A stretch of DNA of 40,211 nucleotides, taken from assembly GCA_023489275.1 (NCBI GenBank), contig JAMDDD010000028.1, positions 1 through 40,211 on the forward strand, written 5' to 3'. This document shows positions 1-6,911 of the stretch, piece by piece (within the stretch, counting starts at the first letter, position 1; each line of letters opens with the position of its first letter). Position numbers and translations under genes: made by a program. The stretch is from Actinomycetota bacterium. Lineage in GTDB: Bacteria > Actinomycetota > Thermoleophilia > BMS3ABIN01. The notes beneath the pieces were generated by a model. The model saw only the letters and a program-made list of their open reading frames with translations, did not search any database and was not told where the DNA came from.

Positions 1-1
1 C

Positions 2-109
2 TATCGTTTCAACCGGCGCAGTGAGCGGACCGATCTCTTTCGCCGGGTTCTAAACCGCTGCGTCCGTTTCACGGAACCTGTCACCTATGCCCAGTTGATT
101 GCTTCCTGA
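2..109 (+). CDS. IS1595/ISXO2-type transposase, C-terminal fragment (cut by window edge)
   Basis: The second forward frame is open from the window edge to TGA at 107-109 and encodes the last 35 residues of a protein. It begins YRFNRRSERTDLFRRVLNRC and ends with EPVTYAQLIAS. The pattern F-N-R-R, then a run ending in L-x-x-x, then a (D/E)PVTY segment is what I know from the C-terminus of IS1595-family (ISXO2-like) DDE transposases. The N-terminal zinc ribbon and the catalytic domain would lie to the left of the window, so intactness cannot be judged. No inverted repeat could be assigned with confidence in the following 200 bases. The identification rests on a short stretch, so it is moderate. 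Confidence 0.5.
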   Translation, partial: YRFNRRSERTDLFRRVLNRCVRFTEPVTYAQLIAS

Positions 110-454
110 GCGAATTGAATGGTCAGTTTCTTTTAATCTTGTCTGTCCGGGCCAAACTTTTTTAAAATTGGGTTGGGCTTCGTTGCCGGGGTTTTCTAAA
201 GAGAGCCAGAGGAGTTTGCTGCCAGCGCGGTTTTCCATCCGGAATATCTTCAATTTAACAATGTGTATCAATTGATTTATGCCCGGCAAATATAAACAAA
301 TTTGCCTGGAAACATGAAGTTTGACCGTTCAATTGATAAAATAAGCTGATTCCAGCTTGAAGTATTTTGAATAATCCGGTTTGAACTGAAATCCTGACTT
401 TGAAATTTGAACTAAAAGAGGCCCTTAATCGCCGCTGAATTAAAATTTCCTCTC
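110..454. other. non-coding stretch between the IS fragment and the radical SAM cluster
   Basis: No convincing gene is seen here. The region is more A/T-rich than its surroundings. From about 318 onward it carries weak copies of the degenerate intergenic repeat words found elsewhere in the window (TTTGACC, ATTCCAGC, AATAATCCGGTTTGAAC, TTTGAAATTTGAAC). The right-hand inverted repeat of the IS1595-type element should lie in the first part, but it cannot be identified without the other end. No promoter with both boxes was found for the gene at 455. Confidence 0.5.
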
Positions 455-676
455 ATGATCGCCACCGCGCGCGAGCTCGGAGACCGCACTCGGCTGTCTA
501 AAAAAGATCTGCGAAATCTGCTTTGCCGGGATTGCGACTTTTTCCGTGAAGATCATGAAGACGATCTGGAGTGCGCCAGTTTCCGGATGCTGCGCACTTT
601 GCTCGAGCGCGAGGTCTTCACGCCCAAACGGCTGGCCGCCGCGTTAGGCGCAGAGCAAAAGCAGGAACAAGCTTAA
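455..676 (+). CDS. 73-residue Cys-containing protein, possible partner of the radical SAM enzyme
   Basis: I do not recognise a named family. The predicted protein has a basic/acidic N-terminus, then C24-x2-C27-D-F-F, an acidic run (EDHEDDLE), C40-ASF and a helical leucine-rich segment (MLRTLLERE-FTPKRLAAAL). The three cysteines suggest a metal- or Fe-S-binding mini-domain. It ends 27 bases before the proposed TTG start of the radical SAM gene and on the same strand, so co-transcription and a shared function are likely by context. No good Shine-Dalgarno site precedes the ATG at 455. It could be an accessory factor, a small regulator, or an alternative peptide substrate. Coding is supported by position and by the ordered Cys/acidic pattern, not by homology that I can name. 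Confidence 0.6.
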   Translation: MIATARELGDRTRLSKKDLRNLLCRDCDFFREDHEDDLECASFRMLRTLLEREVFTPKRLAAALGAEQKQEQA

Positions 677-703
677 AACCTGCGAGGACTTAAAGTCTGC
701 GGA

Positions 704-1885
704 TTGGACAGGAAAATGCTCCGGCTTTCTTCTCAATGCTCGTTAAGACTTCTGGAAGAGCCGGCCGTCTATAACAGGTCAACCGACGAGCTGTATTTCG
801 TCAATCAAAAGGCTTTTGATTTTCTGGCTGGCTGTGCCGGCTCCGCCTGCGGAGAAAATCCCCCGGAGGCGGCAGATGAGGACTTCCTCAACTTTTGCCT
901 CGCGGAAGGAATTCTGGAACAAGTGCCTCCCCTGGGTGGCAGGGACGAAGCAAAAAGAAAACAAACCAGGTTCGAGACAAGCAACCCGCGGCCTTCGCTT
1001 CGTTACCTGTTGCTTCATATAACCAACCGGTGCAATTTGAACTGCAAACACTGTTATGGCGGGGAAGCCGGCGCCGTCGATATGAGCCCCGGAAAGGTGA
1101 TGACCATCGTCGATGAGTTTGCCGCCATGCAGGGGCTGAGATTGATGATATCCGGCGGGGAGCCGCTGCTACACCCGGATTTTTCCGCCGTTTGCGAACT
1201 CCTCGAAGGCACGGATGTCCGAAAAGTGTTGCTTACCAACGGGACGCTTCTGAGCGAAGAAATAGCCGGTAATCCCGCCTTCGATGAGGTGCAAATCAGC
1301 CTGGATGGCATGAGGGATGCACACGACTTGATTCGCGGCCCGGGCACATTCGAGCGGTCTGTGGCAGGGATGAGACTACTGGTGTCTGCCGGCGTTCCGG
1401 TGTCAGTCGCCACCATGATCCACAGGGGCAATCTCGCTGATTTTGATCTACTGGAAGATTTGTTAAGAGGGATCGGCGTCAGGGAATGGAGTATAGACGT
1501 TCCCTCTCCGGCCGGGCGCCTGTCGCCCGACAGCGATATGATCGTGGATCCAGAAATCGCCGGACCGCTGCTAGCCAGGTCATTTGGCGGCGGCGTTCAC
1601 GAGCCTTTGCCCGGGTATGCCTGCGGATGCCACCTATTGGCGGTGATGGCCGACGGCAGGGTAGCCCCGTGCGCTTTTTACGCGGCGCAGTCCGTTGGCT
1701 TCGCTGAGGAGGGGCTCGCCAGCTGCTGGCAAAAGATCCCAAAGTTGAAGCTGGACGATCTTGATTGTGATTGCGAACTTGTCAACGATTGCCGGGGTGG
1801 CTGCAGATTCCGCGCCGCAGGGTATAATGATGACAGCAACCGGCGTAGCCCGGACCGGTACCAGTGCGCCAGGTACGGTGTGTAA
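704..1885 (+). CDS. radical SAM/SPASM peptide-modifying enzyme with N-terminal PqqD-like domain
   Basis: Residues 1 to about 75 read as a PqqD-like RiPP recognition element: an SLRLLEEPAVYN strand pair, TDELYFVNQKAFDFL, and an FLNFCLAEGIL helix. The radical SAM core follows, with the cluster motif C110-x3-C114-x2-C117 (CNLNCKHC) and the glycine-rich SGGEPL segment. The C-terminal third is a SPASM-type domain with many cysteines (CGCH near 308, APC near 325, DCDC near 354, NDCRGGC near 365, QC at 388) that would bind auxiliary [4Fe-4S] clusters. This architecture is typical of enzymes that install thioether, C-C or related crosslinks in a ribosomal peptide. The start is TTG at 704 or ATG at 716; neither has an ideal ribosome site. 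The gene lies between a small Cys protein and a 20-codon Cys-rich ORF, which points to a RiPP pathway. Confidence 0.85.
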   Translation: MDRKMLRLSSQCSLRLLEEPAVYNRSTDELYFVNQKAFDFLAGCAGSACGENPPEAADEDFLNFCLAEGILEQVPPLGGRDEAKRKQTRFETSNPRPSLRYLLLHITNRCNLNCKHCYGGEAGAVDMSPGKVMTIVDEFAAMQGLRLMISGGEPLLHPDFSAVCELLEGTDVRKVLLTNGTLLSEEIAGNPAFDEVQISLDGMRDAHDLIRGPGTFERSVAGMRLLVSAGVPVSVATMIHRGNLADFDLLEDLLRGIGVREWSIDVPSPAGRLSPDSDMIVDPEIAGPLLARSFGGGVHEPLPGYACGCHLLAVMADGRVAPCAFYAAQSVGFAEEGLASCWQKIPKLKLDDLDCDCELVNDCRGGCRFRAAGYNDDSNRRSPDRYQCARYGV

Positions 1886-1921
1886 AAAGTCCTTCAACCG
1901 GCATACAGGCGAAGATGCTAC

Positions 1922-1930
1922 GGGAGGTGA
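1922..1930 (+). promoter_or_regulatory. strong ribosome binding site of the putative precursor peptide
   Basis: GGGAGGTGA matches the anti-Shine-Dalgarno sequence of 16S rRNA at nine consecutive positions and lies five bases before GTG 1935. It is one of the best ribosome sites in the window and is the main reason to treat the 20-codon ORF as translated. Confidence 0.65.
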
Positions 1931-1934
1931 CGAC

Positions 1935-1997
1935 GTGAAGATCAAAAAAACAGGCAAGCGTAACTCGAGCACTTGCAAGTGCCATTCATCCTGCTAA
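1935..1997 (+). CDS. putative 20-residue RiPP precursor peptide with three C-terminal cysteines
   Basis: A GTG at 1935 opens a 20-codon ORF ending at TAA 1995-1997. It is preceded by a near-perfect ribosome site, GGGAGGTGA at 1922-1930, with about 7 bases between GGAGG and the start. The peptide has a strongly basic N-terminal half (MKIKKTGKR) and a C-terminal core TCKCHSSC in the C-x-C-x3-C arrangement. It begins 49 bases after the radical SAM gene on the same strand. Small size, a strong ribosome site, clustered cysteines and an adjacent RRE-radical SAM-SPASM enzyme together are the hallmarks of a RiPP substrate. The frame is also open upstream, and a GTG at 1878 overlapping the enzyme stop would give 39 residues, but it lacks a comparable ribosome site. 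I do not recognise the peptide family. Confidence 0.6.
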   Translation: MKIKKTGKRNSSTCKCHSSC

Positions 1998-2009
1998 ATC
2001 TGCATAAAA

Positions 2010-2073
2010 CCGGAATTTAACTTTGGACATTTGAAATGAAATCCATTTTCATTATCCAAAATTCAGCATCCGG
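2010..2073. repeat. degenerate TGGA/TCCA intergenic repeat forming an imperfect hairpin
   Basis: The left half starts CCGGAATTTAACTTTGGAC and the right half ends CCAAAATTCAGCATCCGG. Read as its reverse complement, the right half aligns with the left (CCGGA, then TTTGGA, then a TGAAATG-like segment), so the two halves can pair imperfectly. It lies directly behind the putative precursor peptide and belongs to the dispersed family described in the findings. Confidence 0.5.
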
Positions 2074-2111
2074 AAGCTGCTTTATGTATCGATCAAGTTT
2101 CGGGTTTTTTT
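2070..2111 (+). terminator. possible terminator of the radical SAM cluster
   Basis: CCGGAA at 2070-2075 can pair with TTTCGG at 2098-2103 (one G-U pair). A T run at 2105-2111 follows. The 22-base loop makes it a weak intrinsic terminator, but the position, after the last plus-strand gene and before a convergent minus-strand gene, fits. Confidence 0.3.
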
Positions 2112-2150
2112 ACGCGGAACCTGGGTCAGAACGTCTTTTTGGGACCTTAT

Positions 2151-2342
2151 TTATAAGTCTGCCATCGTGATGGCCTCTGTCGGGCACGATTCTTCGCAGG
2201 TTGCGCAGCTGTCACAGCTATCGGCATTTACCAGCGTCGCCACGTCTTCAGAGCTCAGCTCGAGGCACTCGTTGGGACATTCATCAACGCAGATCCCGCA
2301 TCCTGTGCATTCTTCCGCATCAATCTTCGGTCTTTCCGCCAA
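2151..2342 (-). CDS. 2[4Fe-4S] bacterial-type ferredoxin
   Basis: This 63-residue protein carries two cluster motifs: CTGCGICVDECP (C-x2-C-x2-C-x3-CP) in the first half and CDSCATCEESCP in the second. The order and spacing match clostridial-type ferredoxins that bind two [4Fe-4S] clusters and shuttle low-potential electrons. It starts with TTG at 2342, with GGTGG about nine bases upstream. The neighbour upstream on the same strand encodes a YlbF-family protein, and across the convergent boundary lies a radical SAM enzyme that needs a low-potential electron donor. A role as its donor is possible but is only an inference from proximity. Confidence 0.93.
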   Translation of the reverse strand: MAERPKIDAEECTGCGICVDECPNECLELSSEDVATLVNADSCDSCATCEESCPTEAITMADL

Positions 2343-2362
2343 TCAAATTCACCACCTATCCC

Positions 2363-2393
2363 ATTAATCCTGTCCTGAATGAAGTACTGTCAA
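2363..2393 (-). promoter_or_regulatory. possible promoter of the ferredoxin gene
   Basis: On the minus strand TTGACA (2393-2388) is a perfect -35 box. ATTAAT (2368-2363) could serve as the -10 with a 19-base spacer, which is longer than ideal. The site lies 21 bases upstream of the TTG start at 2342. Confidence 0.35.
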
Positions 2394-2506
2394 ATAACTG
2401 CAAATTTAGCAAACTCCTGCGACCGGGCTGCCTGACGGGATAAACCCGAAGCTTAAGCCACGCCAAAAGCCCGAAGAAAATGTTTCCTGAAGTTCTCTTC
2501 GCTGTT

Positions 2507-2899
2507 TCAATGGTTGCAGTTGGGGCCATGCTCGTGATGGTGCGGCTCTTCCTGCAAGGCTCCCGGGTGTACACCCATCACCGCCGCCGCAATGATATCG
2601 TTCACCTTGTCAATCAGCAGGTTGAATTGTTTTTGCGCCTCTGCAAAATCGCGGATGGTCGAAATTCCCTGGATCTCCTTTTGAAGACTCTGAATCTCGG
2701 ACAGCTGATCCTTGGGCAGCTCCAGACCTGACCTGGCGGCGCGCTCGAGCGTTTCCTGTTTATCCTGGAACCGCTTGAGCGCAAAGGTGGCTGCCTGATC
2801 GCTGTCAACCTTTTCCGCGGCGTCCCTGAGCATCGAAAGCTCATCGCAGACAGAGATGGCTGACGCCAGCTCCTGAGCCTTGTCTAGAACAATGGACAT
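2507..2899 (-). CDS. YlbF/YmcA-family (DUF964) protein with His-rich C-terminal tail
   Basis: The 130-residue protein is almost entirely helical. Its pattern is that of the YlbF/YmcA family: an N-terminal segment with KAQELASAI, a central KRFQDKQ and a LEIQSLQKEI-like helix, and a C-terminal FAEAQKQFNLLIDKVNDII. In Bacillus, YlbF, YmcA and YaaT form a complex that binds Fe-S clusters and affects RNase Y action and development. That role is known for the family and not shown here. The last 14 residues are EEPHHHEHGPNCNH, a likely metal-binding tail. The ATG at 2899 has GGAGA seven bases upstream. The neighbouring ferredoxin gene, 164 bases downstream, strengthens the iron or redox theme. Confidence 0.8.
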   Translation of the reverse strand: MSIVLDKAQELASAISVCDELSMLRDAAEKVDSDQAATFALKRFQDKQETLERAARSGLELPKDQLSEIQSLQKEIQGISTIRDFAEAQKQFNLLIDKVNDIIAAAVMGVHPGALQEEPHHHEHGPNCNH

Positions 2900-3030
2900 G
2901 ATATTTCTCCAATCTCTGGCAGTCGAATCAGTTCAGGTTCTTTTCAGGCTAGCGAAAGACGCCGGAGCTTGCAAATCATTTGCCGGGGGCCGGGGAGCAA
3001 GGAAGTCGGGAAAACCAAAACGGGCTCTCA

Positions 3031-3057
3031 GGAAGAAACGGGCTGTTCAAGGCAGCC
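3031..3057 (-). terminator. weak hairpin after the small membrane protein gene
   Basis: Read on the minus strand, GGCTG and CAGCC form a five-base-pair stem with a seven-base loop, followed by CGTTTCTTCC. It lies ten bases beyond the stop of the gene at 3067-3411. The stem is short and the T tract is interrupted, so it is only a candidate. Confidence 0.3.
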
Positions 3058-3066
3058 TTTTGTGTT

Positions 3067-3411
3067 TCAGGTTCTGATCCTGTTGACATTGAAGATAAAA
3101 TTTAACATTAACAGAACAAAAAATCCAATCAGTACTGCCACTATCATAATGATCGCGCGCAGCGCCGCTGATTTGCCCCCCACTGCGAGAAATCGTCGCA
3201 ATGCCAACCCATAGAATAAGGCCTGTATTATCAGGACGGGGCCGATCGTGACCGTTAACCATAAATACCATGGGGAAACGGTCCTGAATACCGGATCGGT
3301 CAAAGACACATAGGCAAAAGCAATCCCGGTCCAGGCGAGCCACCAGATGAGATTAAAGAACGTTCCCGGAGCTGGATTCCGGTTTGGATTCGGATTATTA
3401 TCGCGGGCCAT
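3067..3411 (-). CDS. small integral membrane protein, function unknown
   Basis: The product has 114 residues: an Asn/Pro-rich N-terminus (NPNPNRNPAPG) followed by three hydrophobic segments, about residues 18-40, 47-70 and 85-110. No catalytic or ligand motif is visible and I do not recognise a family. The ATG at 3411 has an excellent ribosome site, GGGAGG, about seven bases upstream, which supports real expression. It sits between the YlbF-family gene and the large secreted protein gene, all on the minus strand. The 55-base gap to the stop of the 1052-residue protein gene would allow co-transcription. Confidence 0.7.
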   Translation of the reverse strand: MARDNNPNPNRNPAPGTFFNLIWWLAWTGIAFAYVSLTDPVFRTVSPWYLWLTVTIGPVLIIQALFYGLALRRFLAVGGKSAALRAIIMIVAVLIGFFVLLMLNFIFNVNRIRT

Positions 3412-3466
3412 TGCATACCTCCCTTTTTTTCCGAAAATTCGCTAAACAGCCATAACCTGTTCGCAG

Positions 3467-6400
3467 TTAATTCGTTGCCGGCCCCGGGAACCAGTAAGTG
3501 CGGCCCGCATCGTCGCGGCAATAGGCGCTAGTTAGCGTCATAAAACTGTCGACCCCCGCCGGCACGTGATACTTAATGGTCACGAGATTCCATTCTTGAG
3601 CAGCCAGGTCTGGCAAAGACAGCGGCAACGGCGTTACGGTATGAACTTCTGACAGGTTGGAGACGGAGGAATATAACGTCGGGGTTCTGGCGACGCCGGG
3701 ACCGGAATTAAGCAGCCGGTAATCGACGGAAAGCACCCGGTTTTCATAATCGTTAAGTCCGGCCCAATAAGCCTTTTCCAGCCCCCAGCTCAAATCGGGA
3801 ACAGCCATGCTGACTGCGGCGGCGTTTGACAGGGGAGAGAACAGGCCAGCGTCGTCCATCGCTTTGACAGCGAAATGATAAGTGGCGTGATCGTCCAGCC
3901 CGCTTACGGTGATCGTCTGCCTGCTTCCGGCGGGAAGCGGCGCCGGCAGGCCTCCGGCAGGAGTGGCGTCGTTCCAGGACTGATCGCTGATCGCGGCGGT
4001 TGAGTACCGAAGATCGTATGACGTTGCGGCACCGGTATTGCCGTCATCGCCGGGAGCGGTAAAGGAAATTGTCGCCGTTCCCGGGCCGGCGGAAGTTATC
4101 GCCAGATCGGAAATTCGGGCGGGGGGCGTAAAGTCAACTGAATTTGTGACGGTTGCGTCAGGCGCTTTTTCAATCATGCCCGCGCCACTTCCATAAGTAT
4201 CTATTGAAGCCGTGAACTTCCGGGAAGCATCCAGCGTCATCGAGATCCTGGTCGCCGGATTTACCTGGATATTGTCGTAGTTTAAAGTATCCACCTTGCC
4301 CGAGCCATGATCCGGAACGGTGACGATCAGGTCTGCCGTGCCCGTGCCGGTGCCATTTGCCTCCATCCGGTACCCGGCACTGATATCGCCCCCATGAATA
4401 ATGACGCTCTTTCGGTGCATTTCCGGATACTCCAGGTACTCAGAGTTTGGAATCTGCTCATCAACGCTGCCGTCTTGATTCTTGCCGGTGTGACGGCCCT
4501 GGGAATCATAAAGATTGAGATTCACTGGCGATAGAGCGGTTACTTCAGTGTCTGTTCCCAGAGCTGATTGATCCTCACAGCTGTCACAAGTTTCATTGGG
4601 CCAGGAAAAGCCATACTTCCAGTATCCCTGCACTGGCGGGTTGTCGGCTCCGTCGCGCTCGCCTCCGAAAAGAGCCGGCCAGATTCCGACGTTGGCGCCC
4701 GTAAACTCTCCCCACTGTCCAGGAAATTGCAGCCACTCAAACTGAGAATTGCCGGCGTCTGCCGGCTCCGGGATCACCTCGGCGTCGGTGTTTGGGGCTG
4801 ACGGATCATTCGTTCCATTTAAAATCACGCCATCGCCATGAGCAGCATCCCAGGATTTAATGAAATTCGAATAATCCCCGGCTTTAAAATAGTTGGCGTG
4901 TGAACCCTGCGCCACGTATACCACCGGATGCGTGGAGTTATCGCCGGTTCTTTCCGCTGATCCGGGCCCCGTCCAGTTGCGCCACCGGCCACCGCCATGC
5001 TGGCTGATGTCGGCCCTGTAAGGCTCAAGATTTCCATCAAGGTCAACCTGCACTACTTCCCAATCTCCCTCGTGAAATAATTCGGGATAGTCATTGGCGT
5101 AATAAAGGAACCAATACTGGATGAACGAGTGAGAATTGCCGGCCGGCCGTGAAACAACCCGTGCATAAATCCTGGCGGGGAATTGATCCTTGCGTTCGAG
5201 GTAGGGAATTGCATACAGCCAGTTGACAAGGCTGTGATCAATTGAGATTGAAGGATCGCCGCCGCCCGCTGCCACGGAATTTCCTGCCAGGTCGACGTAA
5301 AAGTCCAAGGAAGAAGCCTTTGTTGCCAGGTCGTGAACAGAGGGATTTTGCAGAGGCGTAAACGCGGGATCGTTTCTTTTTCGCAGGAAAGTTCCCGGCG
5401 CCGTCAGAATCTGCTCCACCGGCATCGGCCAGAAATTTTCATCCCTCGACATTTTCAGCTCTGGCTTGTATTTGTTCGCCAGTTGCTGGGCCGTATCCCC
5501 GATCCGGTTTTTAAAGATAGTCTTTGCGCCCAGGCGCGAATCCTGCCAGAGGATATAGCCAGAGACGGCGGAGACATTCGGGTTGTGCAGATGGACCCCG
5601 CCGTCAGATACCGCCTGCGTGATGCCGGTGGCAAGATTATTCATCAGCAGCCGGCCGGTTGAGGACTGGCACCAGACGACTATATTTCCGTCAATATTGT
5701 CAGAGTCGGCGTGGTCACTTTGAGGAATTGCCTGGGTGCTTCCGCTGACAAGATCATAGACAAAGACCCGGTTATCCATCGCATAACTTCCTGTAAGTCC
5801 GCTTACCCACCAGGAGATCCTGGCGCCGCTAATGGAAGGCTGTTGCTGGAGCGCCGTGCCGGCATCGAAGGTAATCTGTCTGACCTCGCCAGTTGCCAGG
5901 TTTTTGGCAAACACATCGTTTACCTTCGGGACTCCCAAAACGTAACTGTCATTGTGTATCCACACCAGCCAGTCGCCGTCAATATCAGGATTAATGTCTT
6001 CGCCCGGCAAGGTTACCAGCGGCTGCGCTCCCAAATCGGGATTGTCGAGGTCGAACATGTAGATGTTGTTCTGTGCATAGCCGCCGCGGACATCGTCCCA
6101 GACGATGCGGTGGCCGGAGACTGCCAGGCTTACGGGGCGCGCTTCCGGGATAACAAGCGCCTGGTCACACCCCGACCCTCCGGGGCAGCCATTCCCTAAC
6201 AACATGAAGTGAATCGTGTTTCCAGGGATGGATCCCACCAGCCAGGCTACGAGATTGCCGTCGATTGCCGGGCTAAACTCCCCATCCTGTTTCAAGCCCG
6301 TGCCCGGCTTTTCTACCAGCGGCTTTTCCGGATCGCTCTTGGTCAGATCCTTGTAGAAGATTCGCATTGGGTTGCCGAAGCCGCCGCCCGGGCGGGCGTC

Positions 6401-6625
6401 GTCCCAGACAGCAATGTTGCCGCTTGTCTCAGGATGCTGCTGCTGGTAGTCATGGGAGAGCGCCAGGGGAGAATCGGCGCCAAAGACATACCTGTCCCCG
6501 GGCGCCGAAGCCGCCGCCGGTTCCGCCAAAACAAAAAGGACGAACACCATCAACAGAAATCCCGCCACAATTACCGAGACGCCCGCCAAACTCCCCTTTT
6601 TTTCCACGCACCCCAAAATTCCCAC
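3467..6625 (-). CDS. large secreted protein: beta-propeller repeats, Vps62-like domain, FN3 and C-terminal domain
   Basis: The 1052-residue product starts with a signal peptide or anchor (residues about 14-40, ending EPAAASA). From about 45 to 370 come repeated segments of the type IDG-x-VVW and VSG-x-IVWDD, separated by 40-60 residues, which resemble a TolB-like beta-propeller. From about 420 to 680 the sequence (QYWFLYYANDYP, HEGDWEVVQVDL, YVAQGSHANYF) matches the Vps62-like domain found in plants, fungi and some bacteria. A fibronectin type III domain (PARISDLAITS to AAAVSM) lies around 845-945. The tail (LLNSGPGVARTPTLYSSV and on) looks like a CARDB-type or adhesion module. No catalytic residues are evident, so an extracellular binding or surface role is inferred. 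The start is GTG at 6625; a later start before the hydrophobic segment is possible. Confidence 0.8.
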   Translation of the reverse strand: MGILGCVEKKGSLAGVSVIVAGFLLMVFVLFVLAEPAAASAPGDRYVFGADSPLALSHDYQQQHPETSGNIAVWDDARPGGGFGNPMRIFYKDLTKSDPEKPLVEKPGTGLKQDGEFSPAIDGNLVAWLVGSIPGNTIHFMLLGNGCPGGSGCDQALVIPEARPVSLAVSGHRIVWDDVRGGYAQNNIYMFDLDNPDLGAQPLVTLPGEDINPDIDGDWLVWIHNDSYVLGVPKVNDVFAKNLATGEVRQITFDAGTALQQQPSISGARISWWVSGLTGSYAMDNRVFVYDLVSGSTQAIPQSDHADSDNIDGNIVVWCQSSTGRLLMNNLATGITQAVSDGGVHLHNPNVSAVSGYILWQDSRLGAKTIFKNRIGDTAQQLANKYKPELKMSRDENFWPMPVEQILTAPGTFLRKRNDPAFTPLQNPSVHDLATKASSLDFYVDLAGNSVAAGGGDPSISIDHSLVNWLYAIPYLERKDQFPARIYARVVSRPAGNSHSFIQYWFLYYANDYPELFHEGDWEVVQVDLDGNLEPYRADISQHGGGRWRNWTGPGSAERTGDNSTHPVVYVAQGSHANYFKAGDYSNFIKSWDAAHGDGVILNGTNDPSAPNTDAEVIPEPADAGNSQFEWLQFPGQWGEFTGANVGIWPALFGGERDGADNPPVQGYWKYGFSWPNETCDSCEDQSALGTDTEVTALSPVNLNLYDSQGRHTGKNQDGSVDEQIPNSEYLEYPEMHRKSVIIHGGDISAGYRMEANGTGTGTADLIVTVPDHGSGKVDTLNYDNIQVNPATRISMTLDASRKFTASIDTYGSGAGMIEKAPDATVTNSVDFTPPARISDLAITSAGPGTATISFTAPGDDGNTGAATSYDLRYSTAAISDQSWNDATPAGGLPAPLPAGSRQTITVSGLDDHATYHFAVKAMDDAGLFSPLSNAAAVSMAVPDLSWGLEKAYWAGLNDYENRVLSVDYRLLNSGPGVARTPTLYSSVSNLSEVHTVTPLPLSLPDLAAQEWNLVTIKYHVPAGVDSFMTLTSAYCRDDAGRTYWFPGPATN

Positions 6626-6810
6626 CCCACCCTTTCGATTGATCAGGATCAGACCAAACCAAGGTGAAAGCGGGAAATTGCGTTCGAATCATATCTCTGT
6701 TTGTTGCTTCATGCAATCCAACTTTGGTTGTATTTTTTCGCCCGCGAAGTAGTACTTTTTCTCCATTTCCCTGGTAAATCGCAATCACCTACAAAAATTT
6801 AAAGGGATTC

Positions 6811-6840
6811 AAAACGGGGCCGACGCAAACAGTCGGCCCC
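6811..6840 (-). terminator. perfect 9-bp GC hairpin between divergent genes
   Basis: GGGGCCGAC (6816-6824) and GTCGGCCCC (6832-6840) form a perfect nine-pair stem with a seven-base loop. On the minus strand the stem is followed by GTTTTGAA, a short T tract. It could stop minus-strand transcription coming through from the pknB operon before the gene at 6625. As it lies between two divergent genes it might also be an operator. The stem is certain; the function is not. Confidence 0.45.
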
Positions 6841-6911
6841 TAAAAATTCCGACACATCAAAGTTTGTTCAGTTCCCCATTTGAAGTAAGCCAATAGACAA
6901 AAAGGAAATTG

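Noticed and set aside
50-289. A minus-strand 79-codon open frame near the left edge
   Set aside because: It overlaps the better-supported transposase tail on the plus strand, has no ribosome site and shows no recognisable sequence pattern.
2151-2899. Assignment of the ferredoxin and YlbF-like gene to the radical SAM operon
   Set aside because: They are on the opposite strand and converge with it. Only proximity and cofactor logic connect them, which is not enough to call one operon.
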